Shown here: piece after piece, positions 1 to 12,904 of the stretch
Position numbering within the stretch: position 1 is the first letter of the stretch
How the letters are laid out: every line of letters starts with the position of its first letter
From: Paralvinella palmiformis
Taxonomy: Eukaryota; Annelida; Polychaeta; Terebellida; Alvinellidae
Direction of reading: 5' to 3'
Assembly (NCBI GenBank): GCA_025642065.1
Contig: JAODUP010000006.1
Coordinates: 1,600,905 to 1,664,904 of the forward strand
Length of the DNA: 64,000 nt
Made by a program: the position numbers and the translations under genes
Notes under the pieces: generated by a model
Told to the model about the DNA's origin: nothing
Database searches by the model: none
The model's input: only the letters and a program-made list of their open reading frames with translations

Positions 1-1106
1 CATCCTTAAACAACTGCTACGTCAAACCTGAGTTTGCTATTTTTATTTGATTACAATTTGTTCACCAACTAACACGCCCCCACTTATGCTCGTACACTCA
101 ACATAAATATATATACACGTATATAAACGGATAATAAAATTATATCTTTGATTATGGTTGAAATAATGGTATTACTTGATTTTTAAAGCCAACTAATAAG
201 TATTTAGCTACTTATTTGCCGTTAAAGAACGGAGGTAATGAAACAACAAACGATCTATTGCGCAACATGAAATATGCAATTGAAACACATTTTAATGATA
301 TAAAATATCGGATAAAACTCTTTTCTGTTATCAGTATTCAAATGGGTCAACTTGGATCAAAAGCCTATAAGTAATGTGTAAATAAATATTTCAAGTTGAA
401 GAATTATGTTTACTATAGGATGGCTGTATCTGTATCAGTTACAAGAGATAACTGAAAAAAGAACTAGTTTTGACACTTAAATAGAAACAGTCTTTACACG
501 AAAAATCCATAAAATGGTAATGCGAATTGTTTATTTTCAGAATGCTTCGTTATTGAATGGCTACTTGTTTTAATTCAATTGTCGTCAACTTCTTGCCTCA
601 GAATTAATGAGGTCGGGATTAAGTTGTCCATAGTTTGTTAGGTTATGGATATTTCACATTTCTGTTTTACAGGTAATATTATTTGAAATGTTAAATATCT
701 AGTCACAAAACAGTTTGATTTATATAGAACCACAAACATATCGAATTTTTTAAAAGACAAGAGTCGTATTCATTAAGTTATTTATTTATGAATCTTGCTT
801 GCCTGTTTGATGATGATGATGATTGGTGTTTGATTTCGCGTGTTACGTTTATCAAATCAGCTCACTTTTTAAATACAAACTGAATAGTTATTATTCAACT
901 CCAATATCCTATCAATCATATTTAAGAGGTTAAAAAAGCATAATCCAATATCCTTGAAAATATTTATGCCTCATTTAAAAAAGAAAGAATAGGTATTAGG
1001 CAATCATTATCAATGATTCGAATATTTGGATTATATTATGTATTAATAACAAATTGAACACGTTTTAATATTCCAGAAGTGATCTAGTGCAAAACTTTGA
1101 CGTTTC
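1..1106. other. AT-rich sequence without recognised gene
   Basis: No reading frame resembles a known protein. A short (GATGAT)n run followed by ATTGGTGTTT near 808-833 resembles the 3' tail of the tRNA-derived SINE seen elsewhere in the window on the minus strand, but it is too short to call as a copy. Confidence 0.6.
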
Positions 1107-1114
1107 TCAAGACC

Positions 1115-1315
1115 CGGATGATAAGTAGCCTGAACACATGTGTAGATCTACATATATATAGATCGATATGTGGAGGCGTAGAACAGTATACATTTTGATT
1201 GATGAATGTATATTTTTATTTATACTTATATTTACGGAGGCATAGGTCTCAAAAGATGTTGGAGATGTTAATGTTCTGCGCCAGTGCCACTCTATATGTA
1301 TCCTAAAACATACAT
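1115..1315 (+). repeat. Direct repeat copy A (pairs with 2655-2850)
   Basis: The stretch from 'aagtagcc' through 'gatcgatat', 'ggaggc', 'gatgttaatgttctgcgcc' and 'agtgccact' matches 2655-2850 in the same order and orientation, with scattered substitutions and small indels. In both copies the 'gccactatat' end runs into a TA-rich stretch and then 'atcctaaaa'. The two copies lie about 1.54 kb apart and flank a less AT-rich internal segment. They could be a segmental duplication or the ends of an unclassified mobile element. No LTR-type TG...CA ends were evident. Confidence 0.6.
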
Positions 1316-1954
1316 TGCCCGTGCCAGACATTATACCTATGTCGATCCAGATTCCTAGTTACACCAATGTAGAAAATTATGTCGTTATTACAACATGTTT
1401 GAGTTTATTAGTGTTGTTATGTATAATGTAGAATATATATTGTTGTCCTCTTATGTGGTCTGGCGAAACGACCTATTAATTCATACAATGCTGGTTGATG
1501 GATTTATACTCCTGGAGTTGTTTGTTACTCCGGCAGGCATCTCCATGGGTATTAAGTTGCGGACATAGATTTTGTTCCATATCATGAGCAATTAGGGTAC
1601 ACTAATATAGGAAAAAGTTGAACCCATAGGTATTATAATTCCGGCGTATCATTCGCAGTATCGGAGATCTGCCTGAAATGCGCTCCTCCATTATATGTTA
1701 AATCGATCAAGTGAATAAGCGCTTTAAATAAGATCCCAATATATCCAAATGCATATACTTAGGGACTCTATATTAGGCGTGGATGAACGTTCACTAAGTC
1801 ATGAACGATACCGTATGAGGATTAGCTGTTAGGATTAAGACCATATTTCGTTCTAGTCCAGTAATAACCCATTGTAGAGTATTGATACTTAATTATTTTA
1901 GCTAAGTCACTTCAGTGCTTCCATACGCAGGTAGTGTACACGACACAAACTTGT
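1316..1954. other. Non-coding interior between direct repeats
   Basis: Moderately GC-richer than its flanks. No ORF with recognisable similarity and no retroelement motif seen. It lies between the ~190-bp direct repeats and may belong to the same unclassified repeated element. Confidence 0.4.
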
Positions 1955-2310
1955 CATGGGTTGAGCTGAAACTGTTGTGTTGGTTAATGCGCTGATAGGT
2001 GATAAGGGCATACATTTTCATCTTGATCGGGTAAGAACTTGGCGTTAAATTGAAGCTATTATGTTGGTTAGAGCAACGAGAGTTCATGAACGCATACATT
2101 TTGATCCTTATCGGTTAACAGTTCAACTGAAACTGTTATGTTCGTTAGTGCGCCAAAAGGCCCACATTTTCATCCTGATCGGTTAACAACTAGGCGACGC
2201 CGGTATTGTTCATGACACAATTATGTTGTGTGTTCAAATGTTGGTTGGCACGCCTGGGGCCCATACAAGGTATACATTTTCACTACGATCAAACAAGTTG
2301 GCGACGGCGA
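1955..2310 (+). repeat. Degenerate ~80-bp minisatellite (3-4 units)
   Basis: Units share the order 'actgaaactgttatgttggtt' - 'gcgc' - 'gcatacattttcatcttgatcggttaac'. The first anchor recurs at about 1965, 2048 and 2126, giving spacings of about 83 and 78 bp. A fourth, more divergent unit follows with 'tatacattttcactacgatcaaacaa' near 2272. Short ORFs overlapping this array are by-products of the repeat and show no protein similarity. Confidence 0.55.
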
Positions 2311-2654
2311 ACCTATCGAACCTCTATCCGTATGGTTGATGTAGTTAGAATTTGTTTAGCTACTCGAACCAAGCATGAAGCTGAGATCAGCATCTGTGGT
2401 ATCGAAATGATTTTAAGTATAGGTTACCTTTGACCCACAGCAAATAACTGCTGAGTGCAGACTGGGGTTCAATGTATTTAACTGGGATATATGTTAACAT
2501 GGTTTGAACCAGATGCACAAATTTTTAACTGCAAACTGTGGTGTCAAATGGTAATATTCGCTTCCGCTTTTTGTGCCAAGCTTACATCAACCGCTTCCCT
2601 GTGGGTGTGACATAATAATAACCCAAGAAAAGGGAATTAGCCGATCCCCACAGG

Positions 2655-2810
2655 CTTATAAGTAGCCCAGACTCATGTATAGGTCTACGTACATGTGCAT
2701 CGATATATGGAGGTTTAGAACATTTTATATTTAGATTAATGTATGTATGGTTTTATTCATATTTAGATTTATAAAGGATGCATAGAAATATTAATGTTCT
2801 CTGCCAGTGC

Positions 2811-2848
<38 letters not shown>

Positions 2849-2850
2849 TT
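2655..2850 (+). repeat. Direct repeat copy B (pairs with 1115-1315)
   Basis: Second copy of the ~190-bp repeat. Its 'gccactatatat' end has been expanded by a long (TA)n microsatellite before 'atccttaaaa', whereas copy A has only a short 'tatatgtatcc' at that place. Confidence 0.6.
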
Positions 2851-2900
2851 AAAAAACACACGCACGCACACATACACACACACAAACACACATACACACA

Positions 2901-2950
<50 letters not shown>

Positions 2951-3008
2951 AACATACACACAACTATACATACACACATCAATTATTCTAAACAAGGATA
3001 AACAGACA

Positions 3009-3045
<37 letters not shown>

Positions 3046-3060
3046 GTATTAATATTATGT

Positions 3061-3156
<96 letters not shown>

Positions 3157-3169
3157 TTATTTATATATG

Positions 3170-3225
<56 letters not shown>

Positions 3226-3232
3226 TATAAAC
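2813..3232. repeat. (TA)n / (CA)n microsatellite cluster
   Basis: Near-pure TA runs at about 2813-2846, 2904-2946, 3011-3041, 3064-3107, 3118-3150 and 3172-3212, separated by CA-rich and short unique spacers. Poly-Tyr/Ile reading frames here are microsatellite artefacts. Confidence 0.95.
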
Positions 3233-3240
3233 GCATATAT

Positions 3241-4335
3241 TTGCAGAATGTATTTTAATTTTGTCAAATAGTAGTTCATTTTCTACTTGTTAACGTCCCT
3301 TCCAATTTAAGTATTGCATCGTGCGAAGATGCTACCTATTTTAGTTTCAATGTGTCTGAAACATTATCACATATGCAAAATAAACTTTATAAATTTCCAT
3401 CATATTTACCTCTTCTTCAAATGTAGATGCTTAACGGTGTTTTGAAGTGATTAATTCCACGAATGAATGATACTCTTTTATTCATATAAAGTTTTAATGA
3501 ACAGTCAGACAAGAAATAAGCACTTATGACCACTACTTGCAAACTGATAGCATGAAATAATGTGTTAAATTGGCAAACATATTCAGAAATGTCAAGTATT
3601 ACGTTATATTTTGTGTAAAACAATAGCTATACAGTTCGTTTTTGGATTAGTTGTTCTAATTTCAGTGTTCCTTGAATTTCTGGAATATACCCCTGAGAGA
3701 TTGAAGCTCAACGATGCACTAAAACGTTTACCAAAGAAATAATAGATAACTCACTTATTCACCCCACGAAGTAAGATTGATAATTTATTTAGTAAATAAC
3801 ACCGTCCTCATCGTGCCAGTGGACTGTTGCATGGCAAATTTGATAATAATATTTTGTGTATTCATTTTTTCACATTAAACAACACGGATATGTATTAATC
3901 AATCTATAACATTTAAATTTCTTTCATGTTTGTATCTGTCTTTTTGGCTGTGAAACAAATTTGTTTAATCAAATAATTGCTAAAAGTATCAGATAATAAG
4001 GCTTTTATAAAAACCCAAATCTATTTATTTAATATTATTGGAAGCCTCAGGCTTCTCGGATTAGGTATCACATACCTATATTTAGCATTTATTTTGATTG
4101 CCTTCGGATATTACTTGCCATAATATGGATTTCGTTTAATAGTGGTAGAATAAAAAGGTACTACACAGAGTTGTTGAAGAGCAAATATTATAATCATAAT
4201 TTCCGTAATGAAGATCATTATTATTACCGGAATCATCCTATAATTCCTTAAAATAAATACGCTTAAAGAAAGTCATATTGTGTAAGCTTTCCTCTATATC
4301 TTCATCTGGATGACAAAATACATAAAATGTGAAAA
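3241..4335. other. AT-rich sequence without recognised gene
   Basis: No coding or repeat signal beyond a short perfect palindrome (GAAGCCTCAGGCTTC near 4041). Nothing else supported. Confidence 0.6.
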
Positions 4336-4605
4336 TAGTAGTAGTAGTGGTAGTAATAGTTGTTGTTGTTGTAATAATAATAATAGTAGTAGTAGTAGTA
4401 GTAGACGCATTAGTACTAGTATCTGAGTTAATATATGTTCCTCTTCTAATACGCTACTAATATTACTACTCCAACAACTGCTACTACAACTACTTATTTG
4501 TCTACTACTACTACTACTACTAGCACTGCTACTACAACCACTTCTTTGTCTACTACTACTACTAGTACTACTACTAGCACCACCACTGTAACTACTACAC
4601 AATCG
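4336..4605. repeat. Imperfect trinucleotide (TAG/TAC)n repeat
   Basis: Runs of tag/gta, tgt, aat and tac/act trinucleotides. They open a low-complexity Ser/Leu-rich frame on the minus strand, which is not considered a gene. Confidence 0.85.
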
Positions 4606-7247
4606 ACTCAATGAGTATAACCCGTTTATATATATCTTAGATTCTACATAGAAAATACGTAGGTTATATCGAACTCAGTATCACATGCACTTCAGGACAC
4701 AAGCCTAATAAATATATGATAACTTATTTATCCATTTTCATTTATGGACACTGTAGTGTATGTGGTAATATCCACGTTTACATTTGATTATCCTATTTGC
4801 TCATTTAGTCTCAATCAAAGGCCGGTTACTTTTCTCTGGTGAGGGTTTCAGACTGGGCTAAAGTGGAACTAGTTTCTGAATCATTTTCAAATTTTAGAAC
4901 AATTTCTAAATAAAATCTTATTGCTTCATAAGTTCAAAATATAGAAGTCCCTTCAAAGATAAATATAAATGATTAAATTATATTCACTTTTGTGGATAAT
5001 AGTTGGCTAATAGATTAAGAAATCTGAGAATTTGACAATTCAAAAGAAAACAAAGAACAACCATAGGAAGAACACACGAAGCAGTGAACAATAGCTGTCA
5101 GTGAAGTACATCAACAAGGAAAATTGCATCTGATAAGTGACGAAGGCATATAGCGATAATTTACACACATATGTAAAGATGATACTTATGACAGCAATCA
5201 CTACCAGACAATAACAATTGGTAAAATCGTCTAATGAAAATAATTCTATATATGATCAATTCACTTGAATTTGTAAATATATACACCCATATACTTTTAG
5301 TCCATTACACATTATGTAAAGCCTATACTATTGGAATATTCAAATTAAAGTGTATGTACTATTGCCTTAACATATCGATTAGTAGTTACTTTTTCAGATA
5401 ACCTGAAATCTAAAGCTAACTCAAATAGTAACTTTATACAAAGTTACCTGACAGTTAAAATATCTAGTGAAGAAAGGTATATTACAAATGATATACACGA
5501 AATATGAATATTTGGAAAGAAGTAAATAGACTGTGTACTGCGTAATCAAACCCAATGTTTTTTGAAGATGCATAATTAACTAATTTAGCATCATTGGTTT
5601 GATTGCTTATCAATACTGGTATTAGAAGTATCTGTGATAGTAGTAGTAGTAGAACTATTAACTTGTACAGACTCTGAATTGTAGACTAAATATAAGGATA
5701 ATCGAATCCCCAAAGAACGCATAAATTGTTGTCTTTGTCATCACCAAGAAGGTTTCGTAGAGGGTGATTTATATAATGGAAATGACCATGTCAAGTTCAA
5801 AGAATGATGGTGATGATTGAAAATATGATGGAAATATTTATATCCATTACGGCACTAACCCTTCAACAACTATTTCTGGTACCTTTTAGAGGCCACTATG
5901 AGTAAATGAACTTTACTTTACGCCAAATAAAATCAATACATAGTTATTTGAAATGTTATTCGCGAGATGAGGAGATACTAATATTTCTATTTGATCTTTA
6001 TGCAAATGTGTTTTGCTGCCAAGAAGATCCACAAATACAAATGGACGTTCATAAGTTATACAAATGTATTCAACATATATAGTGTACAGTAAAATTTGGA
6101 AATTCCACAAGATCTTGCTAATGTAACATGTTATTCTGTATTTTGAGTTTGCATGTAATGGCGGCATATTTTGTTCTCTTATGTTATTGTTTTGTCATTA
6201 ACTGTAACAATAAGAAAATGATTTTTTTCTTCTGATTTCAGAAGTTTTGTTTCTGGGATATCTCTAGACGTTCCTTCGCGTTTCTTAGAAACTTAGCACA
6301 AACTAAAATTCAAGATGATGAAATGACAAAAAGGTACGTTGTGCTGAAAAAGCACATATATTTTATTGCCTTTTATATGCATTTCAACACCCTTCTTATT
6401 TTTATCTTTTCAGACAGGACCATGGAGAATGAAAACAAAGTAACATAGATTATTACATAATTTAATTGTATGGAGAGTTTGAATTACACATAATATATGT
6501 GTGATCTCCAATACTACATCATCGATTTATCTCAAGAAAAGGAAAATCTATTATTGATTCACCTTGAATTATAAGTATAAGCCGTTTTGAAATGTTCGAT
6601 ATTTAGTTTCAAGTGTGGCCATTGCTTCCATAATAATATTATTATGCCATATTAACTGAAAATTATTTGAAATGGTTTGGTGGTTTAAATTAATTAAGGA
6701 TATCCGGATTAAAATAAACACATATTTATATAGATACTTTATAATAACCAGTGTTAACTTTGTTGTGATCAATAACTCAGTTAATGTTATACTTTAATGA
6801 CTTTTAATTATGGTTTAATCATGATTTAGCTAATGTTATCTGGTTCATAACAATTTAAAATTTATGTATTAACAACCTCGCCCATGTGGCTAAATGTAAC
6901 AACATAAGAATATGTAACACTGCTATTCGTTTAAATTCGAAGCATGGAAAACGTTCAACTGAAGTTTCCCTTTTAAATGACTCAGAGTGTTATTGGTGTA
7001 AGCAGAACAGATAGTCACATAGTATAAAACCAGTCTAATCTGTTTAGAGAATTATATAATTCAGTATTTTATCCCATTAGTATTTTTACGTAGAAAGTAC
7101 AATTTCTATCTCGGACTACTGAATAGACATAGTTAGAGTCAGATAAACTAAATTGTCTTCATTGGAAATATTGGTAAGCCATTCTGTAGGAAAATATTTA
7201 CTTTCTTAATAGCATTCCAACTCAGTGCAATTATAAATATTATATAT
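4606..7247. other. AT-rich intergenic sequence without recognised gene
   Basis: No protein similarity recognised in any frame; short ORFs are AT-biased and lack domain signatures. Minor trinucleotide runs occur at 5638-5652. Confidence 0.55.
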
Positions 7248-8510
7248 GCGACTCTAGCTGGATAGTCATTACATCATGCAGCTCGGATTCACAAGAAAGG
7301 TGGGGGAATCGGCATTCTTCTCCTTGATTTTTTGAACTATGAAACCCATCTGCGCTTTCAGGCTAAGTCTTTTGAAATTTACCAACTGACCTTTGTATCT
7401 GGGGGATAAGTGTTCGTGTAGCTATTATCTAACGATTACACCCCGCAAAAAATGGCCTGAAAGCAGCAGATTTCTTTAAGGGATTTTCGGGATTTATTGA
7501 CTGTCTTGCTACCAACATCGGCCATCTGTTGATCTTAGATGATTTCATATACATTGGGAATGCCAGAGGAATGCAGATATTAAATAACTGGCTGACATTC
7601 TTAGATCTGCCAATCTCAGGCAGCACGTCCAAGAAAGAGCACACAGATATGGTCATATCTTAGATCCTGTCATCTCCCGTGATGTTGACAATTTGATTAC
7701 GGGTGTGTCTGTGTCTTCCATGCTCTCTGATCATTTCTTTATTAGCATTAATGTATCTTTACTCTCTCAGCTAAAGTTATTTCATATAGAAAATATAAGT
7801 CTCTTTTCAGGTATTGGATCCACCAGATGATGTGGATCATCTGGTGGATATGTATGATAGTACATTGAAGGCCATCGAAGATGATCATGCACCTTCAAGG
7901 TCAAAGAAAATGCCAAGAAGACTACTGCTGCCATAGCACAGTAAGAACATACAAGCTGCAAAGAGACACAGAAGCCATTGTGAGCGGCTATGGATCAGGA
8001 CCGGTTTGTGTGTTCATTATGAAATATCAAGGTCAGTAAAATTCTACTTGCCTCTGCTAAATTAGAATATTAAAATAAAACGATCAAACCATCCAGAGGA
8101 AATCAAAGGACTGTTTTCAGTGTTGTGAATAAAGTATTACATAAATGTTAAACTGTCCGTGCTAATACTATCAACTGAGATAAAGATAGGGCCCATTTGT
8201 TTCTAAACAATTACAGACCTGTTTCAAATCTTATATTTTTATCTAAGGTTCTAGAAAGGGCGTTCCTTTCATCTAAACAAATTTGTAATTAATAATAACC
8301 TTAATAAATCACTACAGTCTGCCTATAGAAGTTGTCACAGCAGTGAAACAGCCTTGGTTTTGGTGAAACAATGATATTATGATGTCAATTGATCAAGGTA
8401 AGCCAGTAATACATATTCTTCTCGACCTGTCTGCTGCATTTGATACAGTTGACCATAGTGTACTTTTCTCTAGGTTAAAAGACATGTTTGGGCTGTCAGG
8501 TAAAGTACTT
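7248..8510 (+). mobile_element. CR1/L2-like LINE fragment, endonuclease to RT, decayed
   Basis: Non-LTR retrotransposon fragment, 5'-truncated. It begins at 'cgactctagctgg', inside the AP-endonuclease domain, and matches the copy at 62888-63850 almost colinearly. It continues through the endonuclease-RT linker (poorly conserved tryptophan/arginine-rich stretch near 7925-8040) into the RT fingers/palm. The RT motif NYRPVSN is readable near 8209-8230, and LLDLSAAFDTVDH near 8419-8457, which holds the first catalytic aspartate. Several stops and frameshifts break the frame, so it is dead. At 8510 the element stops abruptly and sequence of the next RT segment follows in inverted orientation. Confidence 0.85.
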
Positions 8511-8511
8511 G

Positions 8512-8940
8512 AATAACCCCTAGTTTTTTAATGACCCATTAGGGATAATCGAAGGTGCCCCCATATGTAATGCTGGTGTCTTTAGGGATGTAACACAATA
8601 TGGTGATGCCAAATATATAATATATGTGTTATTATCGTTTAGTCTTAGAAGACTTTGAGTCACCCATATATCAGCAATACAATGTTGTAAATTCTTCAAG
8701 GAAGAGGGACATTTAACTCATTGTCAGGACCTAGTGGTATATACAGCTGTGTGTCATTAGCATACATGTGATATTTATCCCCATATCACTGGCTCAGTAA
8801 TCCCAAGAGGAGAGGTATACATTGTGAAAACCAGAGGACCAAGAATTGGACTGAACGTCAGATAAAATACCACGAACAGATACTCTTTGGGGTCGTTGTT
8901 CCAGATAGGATCGAAACCATTCAAGTTCTTTACATACTGC
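8512..8940 (-). mobile_element. CR1/L2-like LINE RT segment in inverted orientation
   Basis: Read on the minus strand from about 8940 down, this encodes the RT part that normally follows the preceding fragment: EWFRSYLEQRP, then ILGPLVFTMYTSPLG, then YANDTQLYIPLGP, then ADIWVTQSLLRLNDNNT. The YADD catalytic box reads YAND, so one catalytic aspartate is replaced. The lower end (8512-8620) matches 47355-47465 of the LINE copy at 47.2 kb nearly base for base. Frameshifts are present. Confidence 0.8.
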
Positions 8941-10879
8941 ATGAAGATTCATACTTATGTTATACTGTGTCTGTTTTCAGGCTGACAGAATACTCTCAGT
9001 ACTCTCAGTATTATGCAGTACTGCCATGAAATAAAATCCAAGGTATGACGTCTTGATCCCTTCTTAGCCTAACACCCTCATGTGAGCCAGCTGGATGGTC
9101 GTCAACACAGATTACTTTGGTATAATCATTTGGAGAAATAATAGTCAGTTGCTGTTTTAGATTATAGAATGCACAGCACAAGAAATGATCTGGTAAACCC
9201 ATGAAGATATTATCAAAGTAAATTTTTTAATTTGTTTTAATTTATTTAATTTGTTATTTACTGATATGGAGTAAACTGGCTTGCTTCCCAATTTTTTTAG
9301 TTTTGTATTATTTTATACAACACGTTTTATGGTATTATTGACAAACACGGGAAAGGTGTTAGTGCAACTGCTTCAATTGGCACTGCCTCTTATTGTATAT
9401 GAGACTCGATATGGAATATAAACTAAGCCATGCAAATTTCCCATCATCAAGTAATTAATGGATCGCTTTACCTTCAGATAATATTATTTAAATGTGTATT
9501 GCTGTTAATATTATCCCCATATTGCCATAAAATAATCATGTACTCTAACTGGTATACTAGATATTTGGAAATAATCCAAATTGGTGAAGGGTAGTCATAA
9601 TGCCAGATTGCATTGTGCGAAGGGAAAACTTAAAGTATTCTGACCTGAGATGGCACAAGGATTATATAGCCATCTCTATCCAAAACAAGTCAAGTCTCGC
9701 AGGTTCTAATTTAGCTATCTTGGTGACGTTAACTTCATCCGTTCTCAACCTAACTGCTACGAAATGGCGTCGTTATCAGTTCATTTTCTTAAATATGACA
9801 ACTCGGTAGCTGCTTCTTGTAAACATTTCTGGCTAAGTAATTTCTTTCACGCTATTATAGCTCACGTCATTTGTCAACTCTCATAACGTGTCCATATACC
9901 TACACTGTTAGTTCTCGTCAAGGACTGAAAGCAGTTTTAATATATATCCAATAAGTAAGTAGGAGCCATAATAATGAAAATGGTGAATTAAGGAAAGGAA
10001 TGCAATATGATTTATAGCTGTTGCCTGCTTCATCTTTTTTTTTGAAATTTTAAAATTGTTTTTGAAACAAAATACTAAAATAGACCAAAGGGCTTAAAAT
10101 GATACATTAAATGAACTGTATTTAAACAGCTAACACTATGGACACTTTAAATATGGTAACTTTATTTCTTATTATTCTTTGCGTTTCCGTTTCTGTTTCA
10201 GTCACGTTTTCGTATGACGTTTGAAATACTCTTGAAAACGGACATATCAAATAGTGCCTTCGTGCTAACAAAATGTATGACATCGTTTAAGCTGGTCTGG
10301 TTTAGTTCGATTAAGGTCAATGATGTTATTGTGTGGATATTCTGGTCTCTGACAGCTGACACTGGAATTTAACTAAGAATTGTTTGCGTTGATTAACTTC
10401 ATATGTGAACACTATAGCATGTATTGGAGAAATTGAATGTTGTGAACCTACGACTACCAAGATAAACGCTTGAAACTCAATGGCTAATTTGTTCTGCGAG
10501 TGACGTATAACATCGGATAGGAATTGCCATTCTACTAAAGGTGAAGGAACTCTGATGATGTCCCCTTTGGCGGCTGCTACTCGTGTTAATCAATCATTGT
10601 TTTCCCTTGTGGTCATTACTGGTATCGTCACTTACATATAGGAATGACTCAAACCCTGCCAAGACCTTGCATGTTGTGTTAATGGTGAGAAGCAGCTTGT
10701 TAGATGACGTCCGAATCCGTAGAAAATATAACGTGTTTCTCAATCAGCATACTACCGGGTCATTGTCTCATAATTGGGCTCATCGTGATTAACCAAACTA
10801 ATGGGAACGTCATGTTCATTTTCATTCTCTTTGATCCTAAATCTGACAAGCCACTAGCTTGTGGCTTGCTGGTTGGAAG
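8941..10879. other. Sequence without recognised gene
   Basis: The 3' part of the inverted LINE may extend a little past 8940 but similarity fades. Short ORFs at 9011-9202 (-), 9600-9809 (+) and 10583-10792 (+) were inspected and not recognised. The stretch 10550-10880 has less AT bias than average and directly precedes the integrase scrap, so it may be decayed retroelement, but no motif could be read. Confidence 0.4.
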
Positions 10880-11140
10880 GTTCTGTCTCAATGGGTCTGG
10901 GTGATCACCAAGTTGTCCACGGTATTTGGTCTGCCAAAGGAGATTCAGTCAGGTCATAAGGCCAAACGTTGTGTCAGAATAATTCAACAAGTTATGGATC
11001 AGTTGGGCACAAATCAATTTGAAAATAATGATCAAAACATATTGCAATGAATCCGGAAAAAGATTTGGACGAAGGTATTCACCTTCTGCTGTTTTTAATC
11101 AGACATATTGTGCAAGAGTCATTGGGAATTACTCCAATAA
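10880..11140 (+). mobile_element. Ty3/Gypsy-type integrase fragment
   Basis: In one frame the stretch FGLPKEIQSGHKAKR...FQQ-like...VMDQLGTNQF is read (about 10920-11025); it matches the integrase core around the second catalytic aspartate, which here reads SGH instead of SDxG. After a frameshift, EKDLDEGIHLLLFLIR then VQESLGITP follows (about 11050-11135), the typical end of the integrase core. The block carrying the catalytic glutamate region (HPESQG-type) is missing between them. It is a dead remnant of an LTR retrotransposon; no LTRs or primer-binding site were found nearby. Confidence 0.7.
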
Positions 11141-11356
11141 TCCGATAATTTATATTTTATAATAGTAATTTCATTATCATTTAAACTTCTAACACTTCAG
11201 ATATACTTCTTCAAATAGCGCTGGTTGTAGACTGTTTATTTAGACATATCAATTATGTACGTGTTATGAAACTGTGGTATGATAGATATTCGCTTAATTG
11301 AAATACTCCACCTTCTTACATTATTCTAGATACGCAAATTGTGATTCATTAAGTCG

Positions 11357-11400
<44 letters not shown>
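11357..11400. repeat. (TA)n microsatellite
   Basis: About 22 uninterrupted TA units. Confidence 0.95.
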
Positions 11401-11402
<2 letters not shown>

Positions 11403-12694
11403 TGTACATATTTCGCTATGCTGCAGGTTACAAGGTGGTCTTAACTTATGGTTTTCTAGGGCACTGGTAAGATTAGTTATTTCAATGTTCAGTAGTTTAT
11501 TGCTTTATTAGATTTGATAAGGCATTCTTTTGGGAAATCTGATTAAATGAGTTTATAATTTTCTAAAACATTTGAGCTATTGTATGCATTTAATATTTAA
11601 AGCTTATTTGTGTTTATTTTATATTAATATTGATTATTATTTGTGTAATAATTCCTAATCGGTGTATTTATTGATGAGGGTTCTGTAGTACCCTTTTTAC
11701 AAACGGTTCTGGCATTAGACACTGATTGATTTATGTGTATCCTCTTATTATGTATCGTCCGTTAGTGTTAGTGTATATGTTACATACTGAATAAATGTAA
11801 TGATATGAGTATGAACACCAGGTGCTAGTCAAATTGTACTTTTTTACGTTACTATTATTAGTACAACCATTGATTAGTTTATGTAATATATGAACGGGTA
11901 GATGCGAAGGTTATACCTTTTTACTTGACTAAAACACTTTGCATTTTATAAAGGCTTCCTTAACTGATCAATCTAGAACATATTTGACTTTGATCTTTAA
12001 ACAAATTTATTTCCCTACCAAAACCAGACGCATATCCATAAATAAGTGCGTACATAATAGGATCTGAAAGGATATAAAAGAAGTTGCAATTCCAATTTTA
12101 ACTAGAATGAACGAACACTTTATTTTGTATTGAGTTCGGTCAGACTTAATGTCTAAGCTTGAGATCCGATCCCAAGCGTAATTTGCTCATTAACAAAGAT
12201 ACCTTCATTGAATAACTATAATTATAATGTAAGGTGTAAACGTTAAACATGACAAAGTCAAATAAGTTTAACAAGATGTGAAAGACAGTCTCCATTGCAT
12301 TAAGATATAGAATTACAAAAATGATGATGATATAATCCTCAGAGACGCAGTAACGCCAACAGAAAGAAACCATATAAACCATCACGACTCTCTGTATTTA
12401 CCGTTATTAGACATTGATGAACAAGGTCAGAAGGCAAGAAATTTTAATATTTCTATTACAATTTGTAAATAAATATTTCCGGATTTTATAAATTAGCGAG
12501 GTGATTTTCATCCTGCAAATTAACTACTGTAGTACCATGGGAACAGCAAATTGGATGTGACGCTTATAGGCGTGTCTTTGTCGTATTTACCCTTACTAAG
12601 TTAAATATATTTTTGTTATCACATTTATCTTGTCAGTTGGGCTGATAGCCTGTATTTCTATGGCTCCTAAAAGCAACAACAACAACAATCACAA
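11401..12694. other. AT-rich sequence without recognised gene
   Basis: No recognisable ORF, repeat family or RNA gene seen. Confidence 0.5.
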
Positions 12695-12800
12695 CAACAA
12701 TAATAATACTAACAATACGTGACATTCATATAGCGCTCTATCCAGATAGGTAACTGATCTAAGACGCATTACAGTATTACTAACTCTCATTCAGAAGCAT
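12695..12800 (-). mobile_element. SINE-type 3' end (family 2), minus strand
   Basis: Minus-strand reading gives 'taatgcgtcttagatcag', 'ctggatagagcgctatatgaatgtc', then an ATT/GTT-rich tail. This matches the 3' part of the element at 24060-24245. The 'gcgtcttaga ... gcgctatataaat ... (ATT)n' arrangement is the kind of tail shared by SINEs and their LINE partners in many marine invertebrates. The 5' part is not recognisable. Confidence 0.6.
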
Positions 12801-12904
12801 TTCAATCCAGCAAACACATCAACTCGCAAAAAAGAATACAATTCAGGCTGCCATAATATGTGCCATGCGTTATATAGATACATAGTCATCACATCCTTTC
12901 AGGT

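Noticed and set aside
2769..2991. Tyr/Ile-rich ORFs on both strands
   Set aside because: They are translations of (TA)n and (CA)n microsatellites.
4294..4611. 105-codon Ser/Leu-rich minus-strand ORF
   Set aside because: Composed of trinucleotide repeats; no unique domain.
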